Shown here: positions 43,305 through 53,712 of the stretch, piece by piece
Layout: each line of letters starts with the position of its first letter
Position numbering within the stretch: the stretch's first letter is position 1
Source of the DNA: Comamonadaceae bacterium
GTDB taxonomy: Bacteria > Pseudomonadota > Gammaproteobacteria > Burkholderiales > Burkholderiaceae_C
Assembly (NCBI GenBank): GCA_021299875.1
Contig: JAJTEW010000008.1
Coordinates: forward strand, 124,001-188,000
Direction: 5' to 3'
Length of the DNA: 64,000 nucleotides
Made by a program: the position numbers and the translations under genes
The notes under the pieces: model-generated
What the model was told of the DNA's origin: nothing
Seen by the model: the letters and a program-made list of their open reading frames with translations, nothing else
Database searches by the model: none

Positions 43305-43709
43305 ATGGCAACTGCGAAAAAAACCCCGGCCAAAAAAGCTGCAGCACCCGCTAAAAAAGCAGCACCGGCAACCAAAGCTGCTCCAGCCAAAAAGGCGGCA
43401 GCACCTGCTAAAAAAGTAGCGGCCAAGGCACCTGCTAAAAAAGCAGCTCCAGCCACTAAACGCACTCCCAACCCAGCTTTCATGAAAGCATTGACCCCAA
43501 GCGCGGCCTTGGCTGCTGTGGTGGGCGCAACGCCGCTGCCACGCACCGAAGTGGTCAGCAAGATGTGGGTCTACATCAAGAAGCACAACCTGCAAGACAG
43601 CGTGAACCGCCGTGCGATCAACGCAGATGACAAACTCAAAGCTGTGTTTGGCAAGGCACAGGTCACCATGTTTGAAATGGCTGGCTTGATCGGCAAGCAC
43701 CTGAAGTAA
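43305..43709 (+). CDS. SWIB/MDM2-domain protein with Lys/Ala/Pro-rich N-terminus
   Basis: MATAKKTPAKKAAAPAKKAAPATKAAPAKKAAAPAKK..., then PLPRTEVVSKMWVYIKKHNLQDSVNRRAINADDKLKAVFGKAQVTMFEMAGLIGKHLK (SWIB). AAAGGAA ribosome binding site upstream. Confidence 0.95.
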   Translation: MATAKKTPAKKAAAPAKKAAPATKAAPAKKAAAPAKKVAAKAPAKKAAPATKRTPNPAFMKALTPSAALAAVVGATPLPRTEVVSKMWVYIKKHNLQDSVNRRAINADDKLKAVFGKAQVTMFEMAGLIGKHLK

Positions 43710-43722
43710 TTCAGGTAAGCCC

Positions 43723-43758
43723 CCAACAAAAAACCCGCCACGGCGGGTTTTTTGTTGG
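43723..43758. terminator. Rho-independent terminator after the SWIB gene
   Basis: CCAACAAAAAACCCGCC-AC-GGCGGGTTTTTTGTTGG, 17-bp inverted repeat with T tract. Confidence 0.9.
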
Positions 43759-43808
43759 CCATTGGATCCGCTCTCGGCGCAGCTGTGCCTACGGCCTCAG
43801 GCGATCGG

Positions 43809-45509
43809 TCACTGCACCGATTGCTTGGCCAAAGCCGCCTGGGTGATGGCGCTCAATGTCCCTCGTGTGGTGATCACCTCGGGATCAAGAATCACTTCGA
43901 TCAGGGTGCCTTGAGGTCGACCCATTGCCGCCAACAAGGCCGCCTCAAAATCTTCGGTGCGATCGATGCGCACACCCGCATAGCCATAAGCTTGCGCCAA
44001 AGCTGCAAAATCGGGATTTTGCAAGTTGGATCCCGCCACATGATCTGGGTACTCACGCTCTTGGTGCATGCGAATGGTGCCGTACATGCCGTTGTTGAGC
44101 AAAACAATGATGCTTTTCCCGCCATGTTGAACAGCCGTGGCCAATTCTTGACCATTCATCAGGAAGTCACCATCCCCAGCGATGGTGAATGCCAGTCGTC
44201 CTGTCAATAAATTGGCCGCAATGCCCGCTGGAACGCCATAACCCATGGCCCCTACAGTGGGTGCCAATTGCGTCTTGTGGCCTTTGACCAAGCCATGGTG
44301 TTTGTAAAAACGGTGCATCCAACTGGCAAAGTTACCGGCACCGTTGGTGAGCACTGCATCGATTGGCAAATGCTTTTGGAGGGTCGCAACAATGGTCGGC
44401 ATGTCGATGGCACCCGGCAGTTTTTGAGGTTGCAAGTTGGCCTGATAGTCAGCGTGCGCGGCCTTCGTCCAGTCGGCCCACGGCAACTCGGTTGGGGCCG
44501 TCAAGACTTCGAGGCTGCGTGCAGCGGCGTTCATGGTCGCGTGGAGAGCCAAATCGGCTTGGTAGACACGGTTGAGCTCTTCGGCACTGGCATGGATGTG
44601 CACCAGCTTCTGGTGCGGTTTGGGCGCTTGCAGCAGGGTGTAACCGCCCGTGGTCATCTCACCCAAACGCGGACCGATGGCAATGATCAGATCGGCATCG
44701 CGCACGCGCTGGGCCAGTCCCGGACCAATGCCAATCCCAACATCGCCCGCATACAAAGGGTGGTGGTTGTCAAACGTGTCTTGAAAACGAAAAGCATTGG
44801 TGACCGGCAACTGCCAATTTTCGGCAAAGCGCTGAAGGGCTTGCGCTGACTGCATTGTCCATCCGCCCCCCCCTGCGATGACCAACGGTTGGCGCGCAGC
44901 CAACAGCATGTCACGCAGTGTGCGCAAAGCGCCGGGGTCGCTCCAGGCTTGAATGGCCTCCAAGCGGGGCAATGCGACTGCCTTGACGGGCTGGGTCAGC
45001 ATGTCTTCAGGCAACACCAACACCACGGGACCCGGACGGCCGTTCATGGCCGTGGAAAAAGCGCGGGCGACGTACTCTGGCAAGCGCTCCGGGTCATCCA
45101 CCCGCTCCACCCGTTTGGCCATGCCTTTGGTAGAAGGCCCAAAGAAATGGGTGTAGTCCATCTCCTGAAAAGCTTCACGATCTCGGGTGTCGCTGGCCAC
45201 GTCACCGACAAACAACACCATGGGTGTCGAATCTTGGAATGCGGTGTGCACCCCAATGGATGCGTTGGTGGCACCCGGGCCGCGGGTCACAAAGCAGATG
45301 CCAGGACGTCCTGTGAGCTTGCCTTGGGCTTCGGCCATGAAGGCGGCGCCCCCCTCCTGTCTGCAGGTCACAAACTGGATGCTGTCGCGGTGCAAATGAA
45401 AGCCATCCAGCACCGCCAGATAACTTTCTCCGGGTACGCCAAAAGCATGGGTGACGCCTTGGGCCAAGAGGCATTCAACAAGCAGGTGGCCGGCAATTTT
45501 TGAGCTCAT
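43809..45509 (-). CDS. Thiamine pyrophosphate-dependent enzyme (acetolactate synthase large-subunit-like)
   Basis: GVTHAFGVPGESYLAVLDGF, CRQEGGAAFMAEAQGKLTGRPGICFVTRGPGATNASIG, TPP-binding GDGDFLMNGQELATAVQHG...NNGMYGTIRMHQ. Confidence 0.9.
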   Translation of the reverse strand: MSSKIAGHLLVECLLAQGVTHAFGVPGESYLAVLDGFHLHRDSIQFVTCRQEGGAAFMAEAQGKLTGRPGICFVTRGPGATNASIGVHTAFQDSTPMVLFVGDVASDTRDREAFQEMDYTHFFGPSTKGMAKRVERVDDPERLPEYVARAFSTAMNGRPGPVVLVLPEDMLTQPVKAVALPRLEAIQAWSDPGALRTLRDMLLAARQPLVIAGGGGWTMQSAQALQRFAENWQLPVTNAFRFQDTFDNHHPLYAGDVGIGIGPGLAQRVRDADLIIAIGPRLGEMTTGGYTLLQAPKPHQKLVHIHASAEELNRVYQADLALHATMNAAARSLEVLTAPTELPWADWTKAAHADYQANLQPQKLPGAIDMPTIVATLQKHLPIDAVLTNGAGNFASWMHRFYKHHGLVKGHKTQLAPTVGAMGYGVPAGIAANLLTGRLAFTIAGDGDFLMNGQELATAVQHGGKSIIVLLNNGMYGTIRMHQEREYPDHVAGSNLQNPDFAALAQAYGYAGVRIDRTEDFEAALLAAMGRPQGTLIEVILDPEVITTRGTLSAITQAALAKQSVQ

Positions 45510-45585
45510 GCCTTATTGTGCCCAACACCCACTCACCCGACTGTCACAGGCGCGAAGCCTGGGCGGGCTTTCAAAGCGCAGGCCA

Positions 45586-48192
45586 TCAACTGACCCATTC
45601 ATGCACTTTGAAGTCAAATTGCCCGGGGTGACGAACCGGATCCACCGACACTTCGATGCTGCATTTGGGTGGAAAGCGTCCCTCTAACAGCAGCTTGGAC
45701 AAAGGATTTTCCAAGCGCTGCTGGATCGCCCGCTTCAAGGGCCGTGCACCAAAAACCGGATCAAAACCCACTTTGGCCAGCTCCGACAAGGCGGCAGCAC
45801 TGACTTTTAAACTCAAGTCCATGCGGGCCAAACGGGTTTGCAAAACCTGCAACTGGATCTCGGCGATCGCGGCAATGTGTTGGGCATCCAGCCCGTGAAA
45901 AACGACCGTTTCATCGATGCGGTTCAAAAATTCAGGACGGAAATGGGTCTTGAGTTCATCCCACACCGCGTCCTTGATGTCCTCGGCAGGCTGGCCCACC
46001 ATGGACTGGATCAAATGCGAGCCTAAATTAGAGGTCATCACAATCACGGTGTTTTTGAAGTCGACTGTCCGGCCTTGACCGTCGGTCAGTCGGCCATCGT
46101 CGAGCACTTGCAACAACACGTTGAACACATCCGCATGTGCTTTTTCGACCTCGTCGAGCAGCAACACGCTGTAGGGCTTGCGACGCACAGCCTCGGTCAA
46201 ATAGCCACCCTCCTCGTAGCCGACATAGCCAGGCGGCGCGCCGATCAAGCGAGCCACAGAGTGTTTCTCCATGAACTCGCTCATGTCCAAGCGAATCAGA
46301 TGGTCTTCGCTGTCAAACAAAAACCCCGCCAAAGCTTTGCACAACTCGGTCTTGCCCACACCTGTCGGACCCAAAAAGAGAAAGGACCCCGTGGGTCGAT
46401 TGGGGTCGGACAGGCCGGAACGTGAACGGCGGATGGCATTGGCCACAGCCGCAATCGCCTCGTCTTGACCCACCACGCGTTGGTGTAGTTTGTCTTCCAT
46501 CTGCAACAGTTTTTCGCGCTCACCCTGCATCATTTTGGACACCGGGATGCCCGTGGCGCGTGACACGACCTCGGCAATCTCTTCAGCACCCACTTGGGTG
46601 CGCAGCAAGCGGTGCACGGGTTGATCTCCAGGTGCGGACTCTTTGGCTTGAACTTCTTTGAGGGTTTTCTCTAGGGCAGGCAGCTTGCCATATTGCAGTT
46701 CAGCCACCTTGTTGAAATCACCTTTGCGGGTCAGCTCCTCAATTTGTTGGCGCAACTGGTCAATCTCTTCCCGCACTTGCTGTCCCCCTTGAGCTTGTGC
46801 TTTTTCGGCGTGCCAAATTTCTTCCAAATCAGCGGCTTCTTTTTTGAGCTTGACGATTTCTTCTTCGATCAAGGCAAAGCGCTTTTGCGACGCCTCATCG
46901 TTCTCTCGGCGTACGGCCTCGCGCTCAATTTGAAGCTGGATCAATCGCCGATCGAGTTTGTCCATGACTTCAGGCTTGGAATCGATCTCAATTTTGATCT
47001 TGGCAGCGGCCTCATCGATCAAATCGATGGCTTTGTCGGGTAAAAATCGGTCGGTGATGTAACGGTGGCTGAGCTCAGCCGCAGCCACAATGGCCGGATC
47101 GGTGATGTCTACGCCGTGGTGAATTTCGTACTTCTCTTGCAAACCGCGCAAAATCGCAATGGTGGCCTCGACCGAAGGTTCATTGACCAATATTTTTTGA
47201 AAACGGCGTTCCAAGGCTGCGTCTTTTTCTATGTACTTGCGGTACTCGTCCAATGTGGTGGCACCCACGCAATGCAGCTCGCCACGGGCCAATGCGGGCT
47301 TGAGCATGTTGCCAGCATCCATCGCTCCTTCGGCTTTGCCAGCACCCACCATGGTGTGGAGCTCATCAATGAAAACAATGGTTTGACCTTCGTCTTTGGC
47401 CAATTCACTCAGCACGGTTTTCAGGCGCTCTTCAAATTCACCACGAAACTTGGCACCGGCCAGCAATGCGGCCATGTCCAACGACAAGACGCGCTTGCCC
47501 TTGAGCGAATCGGGCACCTCACCCGCCACAATGCGTTGGGCCAGTCCCTCCACAATCGCGGTCTTACCGACTCCCGGCTCGCCAATCAGGACCGGGTTGT
47601 TTTTGGTGCGGCGCTGCAAAACCTGGATCGCGCGTCGAATCTCGTCGTCGCGGCCAATCACCGGGTCCAATTTGCCCATGCGGGCCCGTTCAGTCAGGTC
47701 AATGCAGTACTTTTTCAGGGCTTCGCGTTGCCCCTCAGACTCAGCACTGCCCACGTTTTGACCACCCCGCACGGCGTCGATGGCCGACTCCAAGCTCTTT
47801 CGGCTCATGCCCTGCTCTTTGACCATGCGCCCAGCGTCTCCTTTGTGATCGGCCAAGGCCAGCAAAAAGAGTTCGCTGGCAATGAAAGCGTCGCCCCGTT
47901 TGATGGACTCTTTTTCGGCCGCTTGCAGCAGCTTGGCCAAGTCTGGTCCGACCTGCACTTGGTCTTGCCCGGTCACTTTGGGCAATCGGTCTACCGCGGT
48001 TTGTGCAGCCATCAAAAGACCCGGCACCTGAATACCGGCGCGCATCAGCAAAGATTTGGGGCCGTCGTCTTGTTTGAGCATCGCCAACAACACGTGCGCA
48101 GGTTCGATGTATGCGTGGTCAGCGCCCAAAGCCAGAGATTGCGCATCGGACAGCGCCTCATGAAATTTGGTGGTCAATTTGTCTAAGCGCAT
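45586..48192 (-). CDS. clpB: Chaperone ClpB
   Basis: 868 aa; [39 protein letters not shown], two AAA modules with a middle coiled coil. Confidence 0.98.
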   Translation of the reverse strand: MRLDKLTTKFHEALSDAQSLALGADHAYIEPAHVLLAMLKQDDGPKSLLMRAGIQVPGLLMAAQTAVDRLPKVTGQDQVQVGPDLAKLLQAAEKESIKRGDAFIASELFLLALADHKGDAGRMVKEQGMSRKSLESAIDAVRGGQNVGSAESEGQREALKKYCIDLTERARMGKLDPVIGRDDEIRRAIQVLQRRTKNNPVLIGEPGVGKTAIVEGLAQRIVAGEVPDSLKGKRVLSLDMAALLAGAKFRGEFEERLKTVLSELAKDEGQTIVFIDELHTMVGAGKAEGAMDAGNMLKPALARGELHCVGATTLDEYRKYIEKDAALERRFQKILVNEPSVEATIAILRGLQEKYEIHHGVDITDPAIVAAAELSHRYITDRFLPDKAIDLIDEAAAKIKIEIDSKPEVMDKLDRRLIQLQIEREAVRRENDEASQKRFALIEEEIVKLKKEAADLEEIWHAEKAQAQGGQQVREEIDQLRQQIEELTRKGDFNKVAELQYGKLPALEKTLKEVQAKESAPGDQPVHRLLRTQVGAEEIAEVVSRATGIPVSKMMQGEREKLLQMEDKLHQRVVGQDEAIAAVANAIRRSRSGLSDPNRPTGSFLFLGPTGVGKTELCKALAGFLFDSEDHLIRLDMSEFMEKHSVARLIGAPPGYVGYEEGGYLTEAVRRKPYSVLLLDEVEKAHADVFNVLLQVLDDGRLTDGQGRTVDFKNTVIVMTSNLGSHLIQSMVGQPAEDIKDAVWDELKTHFRPEFLNRIDETVVFHGLDAQHIAAIAEIQLQVLQTRLARMDLSLKVSAAALSELAKVGFDPVFGARPLKRAIQQRLENPLSKLLLEGRFPPKCSIEVSVDPVRHPGQFDFKVHEWVS

Positions 48193-48212
48193 GATGGTTC
48201 TCCAATGTCCTT

Positions 48213-48240
48213 ATTTTGGGTGGCATTCCTTATTTTCAAG
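48213..48240 (-). promoter_or_regulatory. Sigma-32-like promoter of clpB
   Basis: Reverse strand CTTGAAA-N13-CCCAAAAT, close to consensus CTTGAAA-N13/14-CCCCATNT, about 20 nt upstream of clpB ATG. Confidence 0.6.
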
Positions 48241-48277
48241 GCGTGAGAGTCGGTACATGGTTGCCTAAAATCAAGGA

Positions 48278-48829
48278 ATGCACATTCAGCAGTTGTCCGT
48301 CAGCCACGATGATCGCCAAGATCGGATTTTGTTGCGCCTGAACACCCAGGATTCGCAAGAATTCCATTTTTGGCTCACCCGCAGAATGGTCGCCCGCTTG
48401 CTACCGGCCATGGGACATTGGCTGGTCAAGCTGGAGGCTACTCAACCGGGTGTCGCCGCGTCGAATACCCATTCGCAGCGCATCCTCACGGAGATCAAAA
48501 GGGAGGCTTTTTTACAACATGCGGACTTCACAACACCTTACACCAGCGAGCCTGGCCCATGCCCTTTGGGATCAGAGCCTCTGTTGGTGACCGATGTCCA
48601 ATTGAGTCTGCATCCCAAAGGCAGCTTGCAAGTGGTTTTTCAAGAAAAGAACGGCAACAGCGAGCAATCCTGTCATCTGAACCTGCAGGCGCCTTTGGTC
48701 CATGGGCTGATCCATTTGGTGCATCAAACCCTTGCCAAGACCGAATGGGGCTTGACCGATGCGGTCCAACTGGATGTCCCAACCCCTGAGTTGTTGGCGG
48801 ATATCCATTCTGCGCCTTACAAGCATTGA
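48278..48829 (+). CDS. Conserved-type hypothetical protein, function unknown
   Basis: 183 aa ORF divergent from clpB; no recognised motif; soluble, plausible composition. Confidence 0.7.
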   Translation: MHIQQLSVSHDDRQDRILLRLNTQDSQEFHFWLTRRMVARLLPAMGHWLVKLEATQPGVAASNTHSQRILTEIKREAFLQHADFTTPYTSEPGPCPLGSEPLLVTDVQLSLHPKGSLQVVFQEKNGNSEQSCHLNLQAPLVHGLIHLVHQTLAKTEWGLTDAVQLDVPTPELLADIHSAPYKH

Positions 48830-48889
48830 GAATTCAACGCCTTCCTGACAGGCGACCACCATGCGTGAAGCCGAAGGCTGGAGACGGGG

Positions 48890-49378
48890 TTAAAGGTTGT
48901 TGCTCTGTATGCCCCAGCGCACCAGTGCGGCATCGTCGGAAACACGGGCATCGACCCAATGCGCCCCCTCCGGGGTTTGCTCTTTTTTCCAAAACGGGGC
49001 TTGGGTTTTGAGGTAGTCCATCAAAAACTCGCAGGCTTTGAAGCTCTCGCCCCGGTGCGCCGAGGTCACGGCCACCAGCACGATCTGGTCTGCGGGCAGC
49101 AAGCGCCCCACGCGGTGCACGACTCGGGCTGCATAAAAGTCAAATCGCCGATGCGCTTCGTCGATCATGGCTTCGATGGATTTTTCGGTCATGCCCGGAT
49201 AGTGTTCCAGTTCCATGGCCTGCACTTCATCACTTGACTGACCAGTCAGTGCCCGTGTGTCGCGCACCGTGCCCACAAAGCTGCACACCGCCCCGACCCG
49301 CAAGTCCTGTCCCCGGAGCACTGCCAACTCAGTGGACACGTCAAAGTCGTTCGTCTGGATGCTGACTCGGGGTGTCAT
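48890..49378 (-). CDS. moaE: Molybdopterin synthase catalytic subunit MoaE
   Basis: GAVCSFVGTVRDT, LEHYPGMTEKSIEAMIDEA, VHRVGRLLPADQIVLVAVTSAHRGESFKACEFLMDYLKTQAPFWKKE. Confidence 0.96.
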   Translation of the reverse strand: MTPRVSIQTNDFDVSTELAVLRGQDLRVGAVCSFVGTVRDTRALTGQSSDEVQAMELEHYPGMTEKSIEAMIDEAHRRFDFYAARVVHRVGRLLPADQIVLVAVTSAHRGESFKACEFLMDYLKTQAPFWKKEQTPEGAHWVDARVSDDAALVRWGIQSNNL

Positions 49379-49382
49379 CGCT

Positions 49383-49634
49383 TCAACCTCCGGTCACGGG
49401 TGGAAAAAAACCGACCTCGCAGCCATCGGACAGGACAGCGTTGCCTTGCACCATGCGCTGATTGAGGGCCATGCGCACCGGACGATCCAGCGCAAGACAA
49501 GCACGGTAGTGCTCGCCCCGCGCCATCAACTCTGCTCGCAAAGCGGCCACATCGGCCGTCTGGGTCTCCACGGTCTCGTGCGACAAGCCAATGCTTTCAC
49601 GCAACGAGGCGAAATAGCGAATCTGCACTTTCAT
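49383..49634 (-). CDS. moaD: Molybdopterin synthase sulfur carrier subunit MoaD
   Basis: MKVQIRYFASLRESIGLSHE...VLSDGCEVGFFPPVTGG* (C-terminal GG). Confidence 0.95.
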   Translation of the reverse strand: MKVQIRYFASLRESIGLSHETVETQTADVAALRAELMARGEHYRACLALDRPVRMALNQRMVQGNAVLSDGCEVGFFPPVTGG

Positions 49635-50887
49635 GCCAAGCACTCCGAAAAAGGCCAAAAATCGACCAACTGACCGGGCTCAATCGTCTGTCCACCGGGG
49701 TTGTCCACCACCCCATCGGCCCACACCACCGAAGTCAACACCCCCGAGCTTTGATTGGGAAACAAATCGAGGCCCCCTTGCCCATTGCGGCGCACGCGCA
49801 GAAATTCGCGCCGCTTGTCGGCCTTGGGCCACGCAAAATGCGCAGGCAAGCGTTGGGTGTGGGGCGCAGACGCGGCCACGCCCTGCAGTTGGCACAACAA
49901 AGGTCTGACCAGTAGCAAAAAGGTCATGAAACTGGACACCGGGTTGCCCGGCAGGCCCACAAAATGGGCCACGCCCTCGGCGGTCTGACGCCGCACCTGG
50001 CCATAGGCAAAGGGTTTGCCCGGCTTCATGGCGATTTGCCACAGGTTCAATACGCCCAAAGACTGCACAGCCGGTTTGACGTGGTCCTCTTCGCCCACCG
50101 ACACCCCGCCGCTGGTCAGGATCAGGTCGTGGTGGTCGGCAGCGGTTTTGAGCGCGGCAACAGTGGCCTCGCGCCGGTCGGGCACGATGCCCAGGTCGCT
50201 CACCTCGCAACCCATGCGGTGCAACAGCGAGCGCAGGAAAAAGCGGTTGGAGTTGTAAATGCCCCCCGGGGGCATGTCCTGCGGGGCCACATCGCCCGGC
50301 ATGACCAGCTCATCACCCGTCGAAAACAAGGCCACCCGTGGGCGGCGCAAAACGGGAAGCTGTGCCAGACCCAGGCTAGCCGCCAGGCCCAGTTCGGCAG
50401 GCCCCAGTTTTTGACCACGGTGCAAAGCCGTCTGACCCTGGCGAATGTCTTCACCGCCTCGGCGAATCCACTGTCCGGGCTCAGGCACCACTGTAAAGCG
50501 AACGGCATCGGCTTCTCCGGGCATGGGCTCGGCTTGTTCCTGCATGACGATGGCATCTGCGCCTTCGGGCACGGGGGCCCCGGTGAAGATGCGGGCGGTT
50601 TGTCCGACTTGCAAGGGCTGCCCGGTGTGACCGGCGGCGATGCGCTGGGTCAGACGCAGAACGACGCCAGGCTGCAACAAGTCGGCACGGCGCACCGCAT
50701 AGCCGTCCATGGAGGAGTTGTCAAAAGCAGGCACCTGCAAGGCCGAAACCAGGTCTTCGGCCAACACACGTCCATCCGCATCGAAGGTGGCCATCGACTC
50801 AGCATCGGTCAAGGGGCTGATGTGTGCAAGCAGCGCCTGCAACGCGTCGTCCAAAGACATCATAGAAGCGCGTGGTGCAGTGCTCAT
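49631..50887 (-). CDS. moeA: Molybdopterin molybdenumtransferase MoeA
   Basis: VPAFDNSSMDGYAVRRADL, RIFTGAPVPEGADAIVMQE, LTSGGVSVGEEDHVKPA, GLPGNPVSSFMTF. Confidence 0.97.
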   Translation of the reverse strand: MSTAPRASMMSLDDALQALLAHISPLTDAESMATFDADGRVLAEDLVSALQVPAFDNSSMDGYAVRRADLLQPGVVLRLTQRIAAGHTGQPLQVGQTARIFTGAPVPEGADAIVMQEQAEPMPGEADAVRFTVVPEPGQWIRRGGEDIRQGQTALHRGQKLGPAELGLAASLGLAQLPVLRRPRVALFSTGDELVMPGDVAPQDMPPGGIYNSNRFFLRSLLHRMGCEVSDLGIVPDRREATVAALKTAADHHDLILTSGGVSVGEEDHVKPAVQSLGVLNLWQIAMKPGKPFAYGQVRRQTAEGVAHFVGLPGNPVSSFMTFLLLVRPLLCQLQGVAASAPHTQRLPAHFAWPKADKRREFLRVRRNGQGGLDLFPNQSSGVLTSVVWADGVVDNPGGQTIEPGQLVDFWPFSECLA

Positions 50888-50893
50888 GGGCTT

Positions 50894-52339
50894 TCAGTCG
50901 CAGTGCTGCTGGATGTAGGCTTTGACCAAACCCACATCGGCTTTCATGACCTGTACGCGCTTGGGCAAGGCTTCAATACCTTCAAACTGGGGTGGGCGCT
51001 CAGGCTGGCGACCCAAGGCTTCCACGATGGTGGCGGCGAACTTGATGGGCAAAGCGGTTTCGAGCACGATCATGGGCACCTGTGGGTTCAAGTGCTCTTG
51101 CGCCACCTTCACGCCGTCGGCGGTGTGGGTGTCGATCATCACGCCGTAAGTGGCAAAGACCTGTTGAATGGTCGTCAGGCGGTCGGCGTGGGTGCTGCGG
51201 CCACTGTCAAAACCGTAGGTGGTCGCAGCTTGTGCAAAGCGGCGGTCGCCTGACAAATCGAAGAAGCCCTGACGGCTCAAACCTTCGCCAAAGATTGCTT
51301 TGGTTTGGGCGGCATCACGGCCGAGCAGATCGAACACAAAGCGCTCGAAGTTGCTGGCCTTGGAGATGTCCATCGACGGGCTGGAGGTCTCGTGCGTATC
51401 GGTCGTGCCGCGGACACGGTAAACGCCGGTGCGGAAAAACTCGTCGAGCACGTCGTTTTCGTTGGTGGCGACGACCAAACGGTCAATCGGCAAACCCATC
51501 ATGCGGGCCACATGACCTGCACACACATTGCCAAAGTTCCCGCTCGGCACGGTGAAGCTCACCTTTTGGTCGTTGCTTTGTGTCGCCTGAAAGTAACCGG
51601 CAAAGTAATAAACCACCTGGGCCAGCAAACGCGCCCAGTTGATGGAGTTCACAGTCCCGATTTTGTATTTCCGCTTGAACTCCAGATCATTGGACACCGC
51701 CTTGACAATGTCCTGGCAGTCGTCGAACACGCCCTCGATGGCGATGTTGTGGATGTTGTCGTCAAGCAGGCTGAACATCTGCGCTTGCTGAAATGGACTC
51801 ATGCGGCCGTTCGGGCTGGTCATGAAGACGCGCACGCCCTTTTTGCCCCGCATGGCGTATTCGGCCGCACTGCCCGTGTCGCCCGAGGTGGCGCCAAAAA
51901 TGTTCAGCGCTTCGCCGCGCCGCGCCAACTCGTACTCAAACAAATGACCCAGCAATTGCATGGCCATGTCTTTGAAGGCCAAAGTGGGACCGTTTGACAA
52001 GGCTTCCAGGTACATCGCGGGCTGGGCTTGACCAGCCGCCTGCAAAGGCTTGAGCGGCACGATTTCTTTCGTGCCGAACACTTCAGGTGTGTAGGTCTTA
52101 CGGCACAAGGCCTGCAAATCATCACGTGAAATGTCGTCGATGTACAGCGACAGCACCTCAAAAGCCAAAGCGGCATAGCCTTGGCTTTGCCAGACTTCGC
52201 GCAAACGGGTCAGCGCCGAAGCGTCGATCTGCGGGTAACTTTCGGGCAAGTACAAGCCGCCGTCAGGGGCCAGGCCTTCGAGCAGGATTTCACAAAATTG
52301 TTTGCGGTCGGCATGACCGCGGGTTGACAGGTAGCGCAT
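50894..52339 (-). CDS. thrC: Threonine synthase
   Basis: MRYLSTRGHADRKQFCEILLEGLAPDGGLYLPESYP...GPTLAFKDMAMQLLGHLFEYEL...FGATSGDTGSAA. Confidence 0.97.
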   Translation of the reverse strand: MRYLSTRGHADRKQFCEILLEGLAPDGGLYLPESYPQIDASALTRLREVWQSQGYAALAFEVLSLYIDDISRDDLQALCRKTYTPEVFGTKEIVPLKPLQAAGQAQPAMYLEALSNGPTLAFKDMAMQLLGHLFEYELARRGEALNIFGATSGDTGSAAEYAMRGKKGVRVFMTSPNGRMSPFQQAQMFSLLDDNIHNIAIEGVFDDCQDIVKAVSNDLEFKRKYKIGTVNSINWARLLAQVVYYFAGYFQATQSNDQKVSFTVPSGNFGNVCAGHVARMMGLPIDRLVVATNENDVLDEFFRTGVYRVRGTTDTHETSSPSMDISKASNFERFVFDLLGRDAAQTKAIFGEGLSRQGFFDLSGDRRFAQAATTYGFDSGRSTHADRLTTIQQVFATYGVMIDTHTADGVKVAQEHLNPQVPMIVLETALPIKFAATIVEALGRQPERPPQFEGIEALPKRVQVMKADVGLVKAYIQQHCD

Positions 52340-53661
52340 CAGTTCAACTCTTCCTTGCGAATGCGCACGATGGGCGCCATCACGGTCGGCAGAGCCTGCA
52401 TGTGGGCCAGCACCTCGTTCAGCGTGCCTTCGCGCGTATCGTGGGTCAAGATGATCACATCGGTCTGGTTCTCACCGGCTTGGCTGACCTGATCGGCCTC
52501 GCGCTGCAAGACCGCATCGATGCTGATGTCGGCCTGGGCCAGCAAGCCGGTCAGCTTGGCCAGCACACCCGCTTGGTCGGCCACACGCAAACGCAAGTAG
52601 TAGCTGGTCACAACTTCGGACATGGGCAACACACGCAAATCGCTCATGGCCCCCGGCTGGAAAGCCAAGTGGGGCACACGGTTGAGAGGGTCCGCAGTGT
52701 GCAAACGGGTGATGTCCACCAGGTCAGCAATCACCGCGCTGGCGGTGGGCTCAGAGCCTGCGCCCTTGCCGTAATACAAGGTGGTGCCCACGGCATCGCC
52801 TTGCACCATCACGGCGTTCATGGCGCCTTCGACATTCGCAATCAGGCGCTGGGTCGGCACCAAGCTGGGGTGCACACGCAACTCGATGCCTTGCTCGGTG
52901 CGCTTGGTGATGCCGAGCAGCTTGATGCGGTAGCCCAATTGCTCCGCGTACTTGATATCGGCCGCGCCCAGTTTCGTGATGCCCTCGACGTAGGCCTTGT
53001 CAAACTGCACCGGAATGCCAAATGCGATCGCGCTCATCAGGGTGACCTTGTGGGCTGCGTCCACGCCTTCGATGTCAAATGTCGGGTCGGCTTCGGCATA
53101 CCCCAGACGCTGGGCTTCCTTGAGCACATCGCCAAAGTCCAAGCCCTTGTCGCGCATCTCGGACAAGATGAAATTGGTGGTGCCGTTGATGATGCCCGCC
53201 ACCCATTGGATGCTGTTGGCCGTCAAGCCTTCACGCAGCGCCTTGATGATCGGGATGCCCCCGGCCACGGCAGCTTCAAATGCCACCATCACACCTTTGG
53301 CTTGGGCCGCAGCAAAAATCTCAGTGCCATGCACGGCCAGCAAGGCCTTGTTGGCGGTCACCACGTGCTTGCCCGCAGCAATCGACTCCATCACCAGCGC
53401 TTTGGCAATGCCGTAGCCGCCAATCAATTCGATCACGATGTCGATCTCAGGATTGGCAATCACGGCACGGGCATCGGCCACCACCTGAACGCCTTCGCCC
53501 ACCAGCGCCTTGGCACGCGCCACATCCAGATCGGCGACCATGCTGATTTCAATGCCACGACCAGCCCGGCGTTGGATTTCTTTTTGGTTGCGTTTGAGCA
53601 CATTGAATGTGCCGCTGCCCACAGTGCCCACGCCCAAAAGGCCCACTTTGATCGGTTTCAT
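52339..53661 (-). CDS. hom: Homoserine dehydrogenase
   Basis: KPIKVGLLGVGTVGSGTFNVL, NGTTNFILSEMRDKGLDFGDVLKEAQRLGYAEADPTFDIEGVDAAHKVTLM; ACT domain. Confidence 0.97.
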   Translation of the reverse strand: MKPIKVGLLGVGTVGSGTFNVLKRNQKEIQRRAGRGIEISMVADLDVARAKALVGEGVQVVADARAVIANPEIDIVIELIGGYGIAKALVMESIAAGKHVVTANKALLAVHGTEIFAAAQAKGVMVAFEAAVAGGIPIIKALREGLTANSIQWVAGIINGTTNFILSEMRDKGLDFGDVLKEAQRLGYAEADPTFDIEGVDAAHKVTLMSAIAFGIPVQFDKAYVEGITKLGAADIKYAEQLGYRIKLLGITKRTEQGIELRVHPSLVPTQRLIANVEGAMNAVMVQGDAVGTTLYYGKGAGSEPTASAVIADLVDITRLHTADPLNRVPHLAFQPGAMSDLRVLPMSEVVTSYYLRLRVADQAGVLAKLTGLLAQADISIDAVLQREADQVSQAGENQTDVIILTHDTREGTLNEVLAHMQALPTVMAPIVRIRKEELN

Positions 53662-53712
53662 TTTTATCTTCTTTACTGCTGTGCGCCCGAAAGACTCGGG
53701 CAGGAATTGAAT

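Noticed and set aside
45586-48192. clpB and clpA (27473-29806) as a possible duplication
   Set aside because: They are distinct ancient paralogues; ClpB has the middle domain and ClpA pairs with clpS.
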